Shown in pieces: positions 9,170-18,121 of a stretch of 64,000 nucleotides of DNA. Position 1 is the stretch's first letter; the number at the start of each line of letters is the position of its first letter. Below the pieces are notes generated by a model. That model saw nothing but the letters and a program-made list of their open reading frames with translations, was not told where the DNA came from and did no database searches. Source of the stretch: Bacteroidales bacterium. Lineage in GTDB: Bacteria > Bacteroidota > Bacteroidia > Bacteroidales > VadinHA17. The stretch is from positions 62,001 to 126,000 of the forward strand of contig JAGNKY010000004.1 in assembly GCA_017999895.1 (NCBI GenBank). Reading direction: 5' to 3'. The position numbers were made by a program, and so were the translations under genes.

Positions 9170-9523
9170 TTAGTTTCCGGTTAAAATATAGATAATACTT
9201 TCGTCGGCGATATCGCCAAGCCCAAGGAATGAATCGATCGACAAACTTCCTTGAGAAATATATATTGAAATAAGCAATAATATTATTGCAGCTATACCTG
9301 AAATAGCTATTCTGTAAAAAATTTTGTTCAATGATTGCAGAAATTCTATATCATGGCTTTCACTGACATCGCGGTTGAAAATTTTATCAAGCACTTTGTC
9401 AGTAAAACCTTCACTGAAGGAAAAGTCGCCGGTAGCTTCTCTAAGATTATTAATTACTTCGGCATCCGGCTCATCGCCTGTCAGTGATTTAAGAATCAGA
9501 TTTTTAATGTCCTTAATTTTCAT
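9170..9523 (-). CDS. Small single-pass membrane protein, probable anti-sigma factor
   Basis: This 117-residue protein has about 70 cytosolic residues, one transmembrane helix (about 72-92, IAISGIAAIILLLISIYIS) and a short outer tail. It lies 1 bp downstream of the ECF sigma gene and 3 bp upstream of the Spy-like gene. Position, size and topology fit an anti-sigma factor, but the zinc-binding HxxxCxxC motif of common anti-sigma domains is absent. The assignment therefore rests mainly on context. Confidence 0.7.
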   Translation of the reverse strand: MKIKDIKNLILKSLTGDEPDAEVINNLREATGDFSFSEGFTDKVLDKIFNRDVSESHDIEFLQSLNKIFYRIAISGIAAIILLLISIYISQGSLSIDSFLGLGDIADESIIYILTGN

Positions 9524-9524
9524 T

Positions 9525-10100
9525 TTACAATCTTTTAAGTATTTTTTTCATCTGTTCCTGTCCTCTTGCCAGCCTTGAGAGCACTGTTCCGACCGGTAAA
9601 TCGAGGATTTCGGCTGTTTCTTTTGTCGAATATCCCTGTAACATTCTCATTGCAACAACCACTCTGAATTTCGGTTCCAACTGTTGCAGAGCTTTGTTGA
9701 CTATTTCGCGCGCATCCTTTCGTTCCTCATCATTCGTATCAGTAACATCATACTCATGGATTTCATCATCATCGCTTCTTGAAAACATTGAAAAAAATCT
9801 TTTTCTTCTTTTTATCTCATTCAGGGTGATATTAATTGCAATTTTCTGAATATAAGTTGAAAGTTTTGCTTCACCTCTGAAACCTGGAAGCGAATCGTAT
9901 AGTTTTATAAATACTTCCTGTCCAAGGTCTTCTGCAAAAACTGTATCACCCAGCATGCCTTTTACCGTTCGTGCCACCATAGATTTATATCTGTTTACAA
10001 TTTCCCCGAAAGCCGTCTTATCTCCGTCAACAGATGCCTTCACAAGGGTCATGTCATCAGCATCACTATATTTTCCGGTACTCCTTTTCACATTAGACAA
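9525..10100 (-). CDS. ECF-type RNA polymerase sigma factor
   Basis: A 191-residue sigma-70 family protein of the extracytoplasmic-function group. Region 2 covers about residues 25-95 (YKSMVARTVKG, AEDLGQEVFIKLY, LSTYIQKIAINITLNEIKRR). Region 4 covers about 135-185 with the helix-turn-helix YSTKETAEILDLPVGTVLSRL. It heads a three-gene operon with a membrane protein and a Spy-like periplasmic protein, suggesting envelope stress control. ECF factors are usually held inactive by a cotranscribed membrane partner. Its targets cannot be seen here. Confidence 0.94.
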   Translation of the reverse strand: MSNVKRSTGKYSDADDMTLVKASVDGDKTAFGEIVNRYKSMVARTVKGMLGDTVFAEDLGQEVFIKLYDSLPGFRGEAKLSTYIQKIAINITLNEIKRRKRFFSMFSRSDDDEIHEYDVTDTNDEERKDAREIVNKALQQLEPKFRVVVAMRMLQGYSTKETAEILDLPVGTVLSRLARGQEQMKKILKRL

Positions 10101-10193
10101 CTATTTATTATAAAATATTCCTTTTTGTTAATTTTTATTAACAAAGAAACTGACAACTCCAATTTACCGAGACTTGTAACATCTATTCCATTT

Positions 10194-12224
10194 TTAAGGA
10201 GCATCATCTTCAGGAAGGATAATATCCATTGTATCGGTATATTTTATAAGATAAAGGTGTTGATTTTCAAAACCGTCGTTGTTTGATTTCTGTCTGAACT
10301 CAAATTTTGTTTCAAGCAAGTCGGGATTATGAATATATGGCTTTGAAAAAAATTTCTTCCCATGTATTGCATAACCGCTTACAAAATAATACATGATGTC
10401 ATATCCAATCCATGCATAACTCACTTCCTGTGGTTCGGTCAGAAATTTATTCCGGAATACTTTCAGGAATCTTTTTACATCTTCCTGGCTATAATCGATC
10501 CAGTAATTCGAATATAACTCAATACCAAGATCGAAGTATAACTTAGGATCAAGATTTACAAGCTCTCTCATAGCAGGATATCCAATAAGACGAATGTTGT
10601 ATTTTTTAACAAGAGGATGTAATGTCATTATTGTTTCGCTCAGTACAGAGTGGTCTTCAGAATCAATTATAACAATATTTTCCCTGTCGGACGATAATGA
10701 TTGTTCTAATCGGTCTGTTGAATCTGCAGGTAGAACCGAACGGCTTTTAAAAAGCAATTCTTTGAACATTATTTTATCTGCTTCCGAATCTGAATTTATT
10801 TCACGGAACAAGAGATTTTTAAAATTATTTGTCTGATTATTCACTTCAATTGAATTATCGGTATAGATATAAATAAAATTTGCATTTTTAAACTTGCCGG
10901 CCCGTTTTGCAATTTCTTTCTGTGCTACTTCAATCGAAGGTATAGCCATATAAATATTATCATTTTCCAGAAGTGGAGTATTATTGCGTAATGGCACAGG
11001 AGATACAACAGGTATTTTTAAAGGTTTGGTATATTCTGCAATTTTTAAAAGATGATGTGAAAAAACAGGTCCGATAATCAAATCCATTTTTTTTAACTGA
11101 CCTGAATTAATAAGACTTTCAATACTCATAGTATTATCTTCCGTGTCGAAGGCATAAATATTTAGATCGAGTCCGAGCGATCTCAAAGTGTCTGCAGCAA
11201 GGAGAACTCCAATATACAATTCCAGAAATGGAATGCTTGCCGGATATATCCATTGCTCGGGTCGGACAACAACTTTATATACTGGCTTTCCTTTAATAAT
11301 TTGTGAAGAGTCAATTTCGGTTCTTACTGAGTTTTCTTTCAAAAAAAGTGGAAGTAGAACAGCAACATTATAATCTCCTCTCAAATTTTTTACAGGCGTT
11401 TTTTCAGACAGAAATTCAATATCAGGTTCTTCCTGCACTTTTTTCAAAGTATCGGCAATTATCTCGATGTTTTTTGTTGTTTCGGCTGCTCTTTCGACCG
11501 GGATTTTAATTATGTCGTCAACTCTTGGAAAGATGAGTCCTTTATTTTCTCTTCTTATATCTCTTACTGAAATTCCGTATTTTTCAGCAATTGAAGCAAG
11601 GGATTCACCTTTTACGACTTTATGATCAATATATTCTTTATGATCAATATATTCTTTTTCTTTGTTTTTGGAACTCTCCGATGCCTGCTCAATATTACGC
11701 CTGGGAATTGCAATTTCATAATTCACCGGAAGTTTATTTATTTCCAAACCCGGATTACTTGATATAATATCCTGAACAGATACTTCATAACTACGTGCCA
11801 GTGAATATACGGTTTCACCCGGACGTAGTTTATGATAAATATATTTCGATTCGTCTTTCTTAACCACACCCGGTTCTTGCGGGGTTGTTGACTTTTCAGC
11901 TTCAATAACCGGAATACGCAATGCCTGACCTTCTTTCACGCCTGAAGCTGCATCGGGATTGTTTTTTATTAGCTCATCAACCGTAATCCCATAAGCTTTT
12001 GAAATCGAATATGCAGTCTCGCCTTTTTTTACGACATGTATATAATACTGCGAACCGGAAATAATAACCTTATCTTTTGATTTTTCTACGACCACCTGCG
12101 AGAAAGCAATGTTCCATACTGAGGAAAAAATAAAGAAAAGAACGAATGTCCGAACTTTTATTTTTGCTGACTTTATTAACTGATATAAAGGGCCTTTTTT
12201 TGTTGAAATTATTTTCATCAGCAA
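10194..12224 (-). CDS. LysM-repeat protein with periplasmic-binding-protein domain
   Basis: A 676-residue exported protein. After an N-terminal hydrophobic segment (about 26-43) there are three LysM domains, about 58-105, 130-175 and 200-243, each with the (V/L)xxGE(T/S)xxSIAxxYGIxVxDI pattern. They should bind peptidoglycan. From about 285 to the end it resembles type 1 periplasmic-binding proteins of the branched-chain amino acid receptor type (YNVAVLLPLFL, LIGPVFSHHLLKIAEY, YAWIGYDIMYYF). This architecture is common in Bacteroidota and is usually not linked to a transporter, so a cell-wall role is more likely. An 18-bp tandem duplication repeats the residues KEYIDH between LysM 2 and 3. 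It is 3 bp downstream of purC. Confidence 0.9.
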   Translation of the reverse strand: MLMKIISTKKGPLYQLIKSAKIKVRTFVLFFIFSSVWNIAFSQVVVEKSKDKVIISGSQYYIHVVKKGETAYSISKAYGITVDELIKNNPDAASGVKEGQALRIPVIEAEKSTTPQEPGVVKKDESKYIYHKLRPGETVYSLARSYEVSVQDIISSNPGLEINKLPVNYEIAIPRRNIEQASESSKNKEKEYIDHKEYIDHKVVKGESLASIAEKYGISVRDIRRENKGLIFPRVDDIIKIPVERAAETTKNIEIIADTLKKVQEEPDIEFLSEKTPVKNLRGDYNVAVLLPLFLKENSVRTEIDSSQIIKGKPVYKVVVRPEQWIYPASIPFLELYIGVLLAADTLRSLGLDLNIYAFDTEDNTMSIESLINSGQLKKMDLIIGPVFSHHLLKIAEYTKPLKIPVVSPVPLRNNTPLLENDNIYMAIPSIEVAQKEIAKRAGKFKNANFIYIYTDNSIEVNNQTNNFKNLLFREINSDSEADKIMFKELLFKSRSVLPADSTDRLEQSLSSDRENIVIIDSEDHSVLSETIMTLHPLVKKYNIRLIGYPAMRELVNLDPKLYFDLGIELYSNYWIDYSQEDVKRFLKVFRNKFLTEPQEVSYAWIGYDIMYYFVSGYAIHGKKFFSKPYIHNPDLLETKFEFRQKSNNDGFENQHLYLIKYTDTMDIILPEDDAP

Positions 12225-12227
12225 TTT

Positions 12228-13181
12228 TTATTTATATTTTAAAAGAAATCTTATACAATTTTGGTAAATTCTTTCTTCAATACCGGAAATATCCTCTCTA
12301 ATAAATTTTTCTCCTGTAATTTTTTCATAAAGTTCTATATATCTTTCGGAAACTTCGTTTACAAATTCATCGGTCATTTCCGGTATTTTTTCTCCTTCTT
12401 TTCCATGAAAATTATTTGCCATAAGCCACTCACGAACAAATTCTTTTGACAATTGTTTCGGGCTCAATCCTTTCTCGAATCTTTCCTGATAGTCGTCGGC
12501 ATAGAAATACCTGGATGAATCAGGTGTATTTATCTCATCTATAAGGTAGATTTTCCCATCCTTTTTCCCAAACTCATATTTAGTGTCGACAAGTATAAGT
12601 CCGTGTCGGGCAGCGATTTCGGAACCTCTCAAAAATATTTCCATCGAATATTTTTCAAGCAGCTTGTATTCATCTTCCGGAACCAGCCCCCTTTCAATAA
12701 TTTCTTTGGCTGTTATATCCTGGTCGTGAGTTCCTTGTTCTGCCTTTGTTGTAGGTGTGATAATAGGCTTTTCAAATTTCTGATTTTCTCTCATGCCGTC
12801 AGGAATAGGAATTCCGCATATTGTCCTTGCTCCTGCCTTGTACGATCTCCAGCTACTTCCTGTAAGATATGCCCTAACGATCATTTCAACAGGATAAGGT
12901 TTGCATTTGATTCCGATTGTTACATTTGGATCGGGCGTCGCAAGTTTCCAGTTTGGCACAATATCACTTGTTGCATCGAGGAATTTTGATGCTATCTGGT
13001 TGAGAACCTGCCCCTTATATGGAATACCTCTCGGCAAAATAACATCAAATGCCGAAATACGGTCGGTAACGACCATAAGCAACAGCTCACCGCCTATATT
13101 ATAAACATCTCTCACCTTCCCCCTGTAAATGTCTGTGAGCCCGGGAAATTCGAAATTTGTAGTAACAATTGTATTATTCAT
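12228..13181 (-). CDS. purC: SAICAR synthase
   Basis: Phosphoribosylaminoimidazole-succinocarboxamide synthase joins CAIR and aspartate with ATP in de novo purine synthesis. The 317 residues match the longer, yeast-like form of the family. Signatures are [13 protein letters not shown] near the N-terminus (about 18-30, ATP loop), [14 protein letters not shown], the substrate segment [14 protein letters not shown] (about 97-110) and [11 protein letters not shown] (about 194-204). The ATG at 13181 lies inside a 7-bp tandem repeat that also covers the stop codon of upstream phoH. Confidence 0.97.
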   Translation of the reverse strand: MNNTIVTTNFEFPGLTDIYRGKVRDVYNIGGELLLMVVTDRISAFDVILPRGIPYKGQVLNQIASKFLDATSDIVPNWKLATPDPNVTIGIKCKPYPVEMIVRAYLTGSSWRSYKAGARTICGIPIPDGMRENQKFEKPIITPTTKAEQGTHDQDITAKEIIERGLVPEDEYKLLEKYSMEIFLRGSEIAARHGLILVDTKYEFGKKDGKIYLIDEINTPDSSRYFYADDYQERFEKGLSPKQLSKEFVREWLMANNFHGKEGEKIPEMTDEFVNEVSERYIELYEKITGEKFIREDISGIEERIYQNCIRFLLKYK

Positions 13182-13222
13182 TATTTATTATTCGTTATTC
13201 GTTATTCGTTATTCGTCATCCA
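13174..13222. repeat. Heptameric tandem repeat (TTATTCG) between phoH and purC
   Basis: Six 7-bp units run in phase from 13174 to 13215: TTATTCA, TTATTTA, then four exact TTATTCG, followed by a degenerate TCATCCA. The array spans the purC start codon (13179-13181) and the phoH stop codon (13209-13211). A change in copy number would therefore move both gene ends apart. It shares period 7, but not sequence, with arrays at 22.8, 33.0, 58.1 and 60.0 kb. Confidence 0.85.
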
Positions 13223-14207
13223 TCCTCGTTTTTTGTTCCCTATTATCAGTTTTTTGAGCATCTTTCTCATCTTTTTTATAAGCTCTTACAATCATTTTTA
13301 CAAGTCGGTGACGCACGATGTCTCTTTCATCAAATCTGATAATTGATATTCCCTCGATGTCTGAAAGTATTCTCATTGCCTGAAGCAGCCCTGAGTCACT
13401 TTTTCTCGGCAGATCTATCTGTGTGCTGTCTCCTGTCAGGATAAATTTCGAGCTGACGCCCATTCGAGTAAGAAACATTTTAAGCTGGCTTACCGTAGCA
13501 TTTTGTGCTTCGTCGAGGATTACAAATGCATTCTCGAGAGTTCGTCCGCGCATGTATGCGAGAGGTGCAATCTGAACCGTTCCATCTTCAATCCATGTCT
13601 CGAGTCTTTTGAACGGTATCATATCATGAAGTGCGTCGTACAGGGGTTGAAGATAAGGGTCGAGTTTTTCTTTCATATCGCCTGGCAGGAAACCAAGTCT
13701 TTCGCCTGCTTCAACGGCAGGTCGTGTAAGCACTATTTTTTTTACTTCCTTATTTTTAAGAGCTTTAACTGCGAGAGCAATCGAAGTGTATGTTTTACCT
13801 GTTCCTGCAGGGCCGTCAGTAATAATCAAGTCGTTATTCTCGTAATCTCTTACAAGTTGAAGTTGGTGTAATGTTCTTGCTCTTATTGGTTTCCCGCTTG
13901 AACCATAAACTATAACATCCTCGAATGCTCCCACTGCCGCACTCTTTACATGTTCGCTATCTGATAATAGTCTTTCGATATCATCCTCATCAAGTCGTTG
14001 ATATTTACGATAATAGCTGATAATTTCATTAAGCCTTTCCTCAAACAGCAATATATCGGTTTCTTCTCCGATGCATTTCACTTCATTCCCGCGTGCAATA
14101 ATCTTCACTTTTGGGAAAAGAGTTCTGATTTTGTTCAGAATAGCATTGTTAGTGCCGAATAAAAGAACCGGCTCAATATCTTCAAGGTATATTACGGTCT
14201 CCGTCAT
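13209..14207 (-). CDS. phoH: PhoH-family ATPase
   Basis: A 332-residue PhoH-like protein. An N-terminal region of about 100 residues precedes the P-loop ATPase domain, which resembles superfamily 1 helicase cores. Walker A is GPAGTGKTYTSIALA (about 131-145), Walker B is VILDEAQNAT (about 229-238), and LTGDSTQIDLP follows. The family is linked to RNA metabolism and phosphate stress, with poorly defined substrates. The C-terminal tail is charged and low-complexity, and its end is encoded by a heptameric repeat. It is transcribed toward purC and diverges from the SAM hydroxide adenosyltransferase gene. Confidence 0.94.
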   Translation of the reverse strand: MTETVIYLEDIEPVLLFGTNNAILNKIRTLFPKVKIIARGNEVKCIGEETDILLFEERLNEIISYYRKYQRLDEDDIERLLSDSEHVKSAAVGAFEDVIVYGSSGKPIRARTLHQLQLVRDYENNDLIITDGPAGTGKTYTSIALAVKALKNKEVKKIVLTRPAVEAGERLGFLPGDMKEKLDPYLQPLYDALHDMIPFKRLETWIEDGTVQIAPLAYMRGRTLENAFVILDEAQNATVSQLKMFLTRMGVSSKFILTGDSTQIDLPRKSDSGLLQAMRILSDIEGISIIRFDERDIVRHRLVKMIVRAYKKDEKDAQKTDNREQKTRMDDE

Positions 14208-14322
14208 CCGCAGAAAAAACTTTTCACGTAATTCAAATAATCGAAATTCAAAAATTTTTCTGAATTCGATTAAGAAAAATATTTAAACTGGTACAAAATA
14301 AGCTTATTTTTCCTTATAAGAT

Positions 14323-14330
14323 TATCTTTG
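14323..14330 (+). promoter_or_regulatory. Putative -7 element (TATCTTTG)
   Basis: TATCTTTG matches TAnnTTTG and ends 15 bp before the ATG at 14345. I found no good TTTG 19-21 bp upstream, so this is a half-match and implies a very short leader. Confidence 0.35.
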
Positions 14331-14344
14331 CCAAAAGATTTTCC

Positions 14345-15139
14345 ATGTCGGTTATAACTCTCTCAACTGAATGGAGGCCCGATGATTTTCATTACGGGAT
14401 AATAAGGGGCAAACTATGCAGTTTGTGCCCTGATGCAACAGTTATTGATAATGCTTCAAACATTCCTGTATTCGATATTTCACATGCTTCCTTTATTATA
14501 AGAAATACTTTTCCTCATTATCCGCCAGGATCGATTCACATTATATGCGTTCATACTGAAGGGAACAAGGAGAAAAAGCATCTTGCAGTAAAGGCAAAGG
14601 GGCATTATTTCATTGGCACAGATAATGGCATATTCAATCTTATCCTGAATCAGGAGCCCGATGAAGTAGTAAGTATTGGCGAAGATGACGATAACGACGA
14701 GATAGATCTCTTTGCCCATGCTGCATCAATGCTTGCAAACGGTAAATCTCTCAAAGAAATAGGAAAACATATTAAAAATATAAATGAGCAAATTCCGCTA
14801 AGGGCTACTATCGAAAAAGATGTAATTTCGGGCAATATTATTTTTATTGATTCGTATGGGAATGCAATTTCAAACATTACTCGCGATATTTTTTACAGAG
14901 TTTTTGCAGATAAGAAATTCAGAATATATATACAAAGTAACAGATATTACACGAGCAGGATAAGTAAGAGATATAGTGAAGAACCATTAAGTGAACTGGT
15001 TGCACGATTTAATATATTGGATTTGCTTGAAGTATCAATAAATGGAGCAAACATATCGGAACTTCTTAATATTTCAATTGGCTCTGTTATAAGGGTTGAA
15101 CTTTTACCTGAAGAAAAAATTCTTAATAATAATCAATAA
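14345..15139 (+). CDS. SAM hydroxide adenosyltransferase (DUF62 family)
   Basis: A 264-residue member of the fluorinase/chlorinase fold. Most bacterial members hydrolyse S-adenosylmethionine to adenosine and methionine, using water activated by a conserved Asp-Arg-His set. Visible family features are the N-terminal LSTEWRPDDFHYGIIRGKL, the ISHASFIIRNTFPHYPPGSIH segment broken by F and P, GTDNGIF (about 92-98) and the C-terminal beta-barrel part starting near IDSYGNAISNI. It stands 4 bp before mazG, likely cotranscribed, which suggests a shared role in nucleotide housekeeping. Confidence 0.9.
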   Translation: MSVITLSTEWRPDDFHYGIIRGKLCSLCPDATVIDNASNIPVFDISHASFIIRNTFPHYPPGSIHIICVHTEGNKEKKHLAVKAKGHYFIGTDNGIFNLILNQEPDEVVSIGEDDDNDEIDLFAHAASMLANGKSLKEIGKHIKNINEQIPLRATIEKDVISGNIIFIDSYGNAISNITRDIFYRVFADKKFRIYIQSNRYYTSRISKRYSEEPLSELVARFNILDLLEVSINGANISELLNISIGSVIRVELLPEEKILNNNQ

Positions 15140-15143
15140 TACT

Positions 15144-15926
15144 ATGAATAATTATGATGTTGGGCTTGAGAAGTTTAAGAAACTGCTGGAAATAGTTGAT
15201 GAACTAAGGGAGAAATGCCCATGGGACAGGGAGCAGACTAATGAAAGCCTGAGAAAACTCACAATCGAAGAAACTTACGAACTTGCCGATGCTATAATTA
15301 AGGGAGATAATGAAGGAATCAAAGAAGAATTGGGCGATCTTATGCTTCATATTGCATTTTATTCAAAAATAGGAGAGGAAAAAGGGGCTTTTACTCTTGC
15401 AGATGTCCTCGAGAGTATAAATAATAAGTTAATATACAGGCATCCGCATGTTTTTGGAAACATTGATGTAAAAAATTCCGACGATGTTAAAAAGAACTGG
15501 GAGAAGTTAAAAATGGAAGGAGAAAATGGCAAAGATTCGGTACTGGCGGGTGTCCCATCATCACTTCCGGCGATTATCAAGGCAAACAGAATTCAGGAGA
15601 AGGTAAGAGCAACGGGTTTCGACTGGGAAAAGCCCGAACAAGTATGGGATAAGGTTCTCGAGGAAATTAAAGAGCTAAAAGAAGAGGCGATGAAAGGTGA
15701 TAGGGATAATATCGAATCCGAACTTGGGGATGTTTTTTTCAGTCTGATAAATGCCTGCCGGCTTTATGGAATTGACCCTGAGGCTGCACTCGAAAAGACA
15801 AACAGAAAATTTATCAGTAGATTTAATTACCTCGAAAAAGAGTCGCAGGTGAATGGGAGATCGCTTAACGATATGACTCTTGATGAGATGAATGAGTTAT
15901 GGGAGGAATCGAAGAAAAAAGTGTAA
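15144..15926 (+). CDS. mazG: Nucleoside triphosphate pyrophosphohydrolase MazG
   Basis: MazG hydrolyses NTPs and dNTPs to monophosphates plus pyrophosphate, cleaning the nucleotide pool. I use the ATG at 15144, right after the stop of the preceding gene, giving 260 residues. A TTG at 15096 would add 16 residues but overlap the upstream gene. There are two MazG domains: CPWDREQTNESLRKLTIEE with EELGDLMLHIAFYSKI in the first half, and EVWDKVLEEIKEL-type and ESELGDVFFSLINACR in the second. The EExxxD metal-binding pattern is present in both. It converges on speB with a gap of only 15 bp. Confidence 0.95.
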   Translation: MNNYDVGLEKFKKLLEIVDELREKCPWDREQTNESLRKLTIEETYELADAIIKGDNEGIKEELGDLMLHIAFYSKIGEEKGAFTLADVLESINNKLIYRHPHVFGNIDVKNSDDVKKNWEKLKMEGENGKDSVLAGVPSSLPAIIKANRIQEKVRATGFDWEKPEQVWDKVLEEIKELKEEAMKGDRDNIESELGDVFFSLINACRLYGIDPEAALEKTNRKFISRFNYLEKESQVNGRSLNDMTLDEMNELWEESKKKV

Positions 15927-15941
15927 CCAGTATTGCACAAT

Positions 15942-16784
15942 TTATTTTCCTGCAAATATATAGCTTAAAAACTGGTAGATAATTCTTGCTGCAACGAAAT
16001 CGGGCATTTTATTATATTCCGAAGGACATAATTCAACGACGTCGAAGCCGACTACGTTTCTGCTTTCTGCCACACAGCGCAAAAAATTCATAATATCGTT
16101 GTAAGGTGGGCCTCCGGGCTCCGGTGTCCCTGTCGAAGGCATAATCGAAGGATCAAAAACATCAAGGTCGATTGTTACATAAACATTTTCATTGAGTAAG
16201 TTTATTGCTTCGGAATAAAGATATCTATTCTGCCAGAGCTTAAAGGCAGGATAGATATTTTCAAGTCGTGTGGTTTTAGCTTCTTCGGCTGAAATGCTTC
16301 TTATACCAACCTGAACTATGTCTGCCTTTTCACGGGCACGTGCCATCACACATGCATGATTAAAGGGCGATCCTTCATATTTATCTCTGAGGTCGGCATG
16401 GGCATCGAGCTGAAGTATTGACAGTCCGGGATATTTCCCGGCAAAGGCATAAAAAGCCCCGATACTAACTGTATGGTTACCCCCGACTATCACAGGAAAC
16501 TTACCTTCACCAAGAAGAAAGTCTATTTTCTCCTTAACCAAGTTTACAAGAGCTTCAGGTGAACTCCTTTCATTAATTGGATCGAGCGTAAAAATTCCAT
16601 GCGTATGTGCTTCGGAATTTGTCTCGAAATCATAAAACTCAAGATTAACCGAAGCTTCAAAAATTGCCTGTGGACCTTTATCGGCTCCCTTTAACCATGT
16701 GCTTGTTTCATCATAGGGCACCGGGATAACTACAATGTGAGATTCGTCGTAGTTATAAACTACTTCACGTCCTCCAAAATTCAT
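15942..16784 (-). CDS. speB: Agmatinase
   Basis: A 280-residue ureohydrolase that splits agmatine into putrescine and urea. The manganese ligands appear in order: GGNHT (His about 103), DAHADLRD (about 126-133), and DLDVFDPS late in the protein. PSTGTPEPGG (about 215-224) is the usual agmatinase signature. It follows the pyruvoyl-dependent arginine decarboxylase by 6 bp. The two together convert arginine to agmatine and then putrescine, so agmatinase is much more likely than arginase or formimidoylglutamase. Confidence 0.95.
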   Translation of the reverse strand: MNFGGREVVYNYDESHIVVIPVPYDETSTWLKGADKGPQAIFEASVNLEFYDFETNSEAHTHGIFTLDPINERSSPEALVNLVKEKIDFLLGEGKFPVIVGGNHTVSIGAFYAFAGKYPGLSILQLDAHADLRDKYEGSPFNHACVMARAREKADIVQVGIRSISAEEAKTTRLENIYPAFKLWQNRYLYSEAINLLNENVYVTIDLDVFDPSIMPSTGTPEPGGPPYNDIMNFLRCVAESRNVVGFDVVELCPSEYNKMPDFVAARIIYQFLSYIFAGK

Positions 16785-16790
16785 AATATA

Positions 16791-17393
16791 TTACAAGGTC
16801 TCCAGTACAGGATAAAAGTAGCTTGTAAAGCACAAAGCTACCAGAGCAGTACCATAAGTTTTGAGAGGTACAAAAGACCTCTTAATTGTATTTAGTTTAC
16901 CAAGTGAATAGTCTTTGTCGAATCCATTGATATACAGCTCGTTTATACTTAGATGGAGCAATTGTTCAAGCTCCTCTTCAGTATAATTACCGTTGTGTTC
17001 ACAAACCAGACCGCCATATCTCTCGCCGGTTTTTTTATCATTCAGCCAGCCATATATAATTCCAGCAGAAATCCTTTCACCTTTATGTCCGTTTGCAACG
17101 GCCATAATAGTCTCCATCACTTCACCGTGAGTTAGATTTTTTGGTTTAGGAATTTCGGTGGCCAAACCGGGCAGGATTGATGAATATGTCATAATGTTGG
17201 CCATTTCGATACCGGCGTCTTTGAGAGCCAGATGATAAGAACCTGCATGAATTGCGATGTCACTCTCACCGATACCCGTTGTTATAAAATAGTCTTTCGG
17301 GATACGGTTTCCGACGATGAATCCTTTCAGAGATACATTTATCCCTTCTATGGAATTACCGGGGTGTAACTCTCTCAAAACTAAATTCTGCAT
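16791..17393 (-). CDS. pdaD: Pyruvoyl-dependent arginine decarboxylase proenzyme
   Basis: This 200-residue protein decarboxylates arginine to agmatine with a pyruvoyl group made by self-cleavage. The cleavage site is the Ser-Ser pair in MTYSSILPG (about 67-75). The N-terminal GNRIPKDYFITTGIGESD and the GERISAGIIYGWL segment are characteristic. Members are usually about 160-200 residues. It is cotranscribed with speB (6 bp gap). Such enzymes are known from archaea, chlamydiae and some Bacteroidota. A -7 element lies 50 bp upstream of the ATG. Confidence 0.92.
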   Translation of the reverse strand: MQNLVLRELHPGNSIEGINVSLKGFIVGNRIPKDYFITTGIGESDIAIHAGSYHLALKDAGIEMANIMTYSSILPGLATEIPKPKNLTHGEVMETIMAVANGHKGERISAGIIYGWLNDKKTGERYGGLVCEHNGNYTEEELEQLLHLSINELYINGFDKDYSLGKLNTIKRSFVPLKTYGTALVALCFTSYFYPVLETL

Positions 17394-17442
17394 TTACGTC
17401 ATAAATTACATTTAAGTTAACACTATCTTTTTATTTGGATTG

Positions 17443-17450
17443 CAAATATA
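17443..17450 (-). promoter_or_regulatory. Putative -7 element of the pdaD-speB operon
   Basis: On the minus strand TATATTTG (17450-17443) lies about 50 bp before the pdaD start. No TTTG was seen at the expected distance upstream, where the DNA is an A+T-rich tract. Confidence 0.4.
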
Positions 17451-17614
17451 AACCAATATTAATATTTTTTTTAATTTATTATCTAAAAATATCAACATTT
17501 ATTGATATTTTTTATTATCTATTTGATTTTGAGGTAATTATTTGCTGAAGTTTTCAGCAAATTCCGATAAAAAGCGATTCACGTATGATATTATATATCA
17601 GATTATTATATTTT

Positions 17615-18061
17615 TCATTCTTCTTTCCCTTCCTCTTTCTCTTCAATCGTTTCCTCGGGGTTTTCTTTCTCAGGTTCGTCTTTCACAAACAGATTGTGTT
17701 TCTGAAGTATATTATACCATGAAATGATTTTTCTGATATCGGAAATATAGACTCGCTCCCGATCGTATTCAGGCAGTACTTCTTCAAAATATTTTTTAAG
17801 CGTATTATTATCTGATTTTTCATCAGGAGCAGGACCCCCGTTTTCCTTTTCGTATATTCGGTCAAATATTTTTGAAAGAGGCATTTCTTCTTCCTCAGTA
17901 TAAACGGAGATATCTTCAAGGGAACTGATTTTAAGGGAATTAAAAGCATTCGTCCTTTTCCCTGTTTCAATATTTTCCACTATTGCGCCATTTCTTCCCT
18001 GCGCAATGAATTTGAAAAGGCCATGCTGACCTGAAATTGCCATATAATCCTTAAGAATCAT
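17615..18061 (-). CDS. DUF5606-type conserved protein
   Basis: A 148-residue cytosolic protein. The N-terminal half (MILKDYMAISGQHGLFKFIA, then GAIVENIETGKRTNAF) matches the Bacteroidota-wide DUF5606 family as I remember it. The middle has LSKIFDRIYEKENGG and the last 25 residues are an acidic, Glu/Lys-rich tail. Function is unknown. It has its own near-consensus promoter. It lies 60 bp upstream of the J-domain gene on the same strand. Confidence 0.8.
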   Translation of the reverse strand: MILKDYMAISGQHGLFKFIAQGRNGAIVENIETGKRTNAFNSLKISSLEDISVYTEEEEMPLSKIFDRIYEKENGGPAPDEKSDNNTLKKYFEEVLPEYDRERVYISDIRKIISWYNILQKHNLFVKDEPEKENPEETIEEKEEGKEE

Positions 18062-18075
18062 ACCAAATGTTTTTG

Positions 18076-18107
18076 CAAATATAATTCTTGTTACAGAATT
18101 GTATCAA
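18076..18107 (-). promoter_or_regulatory. Promoter of the DUF5606 gene
   Basis: On the minus strand TTG (18107-18105) is followed after 21 bp by TATATTTG (18083-18076), a good fit to the Bacteroidota -33/-7 consensus. The -7 element ends 14 bp before the ATG at 18061, so the leader would be very short. Confidence 0.5.
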
Positions 18108-18121
18108 TCGGAAAATAAATA

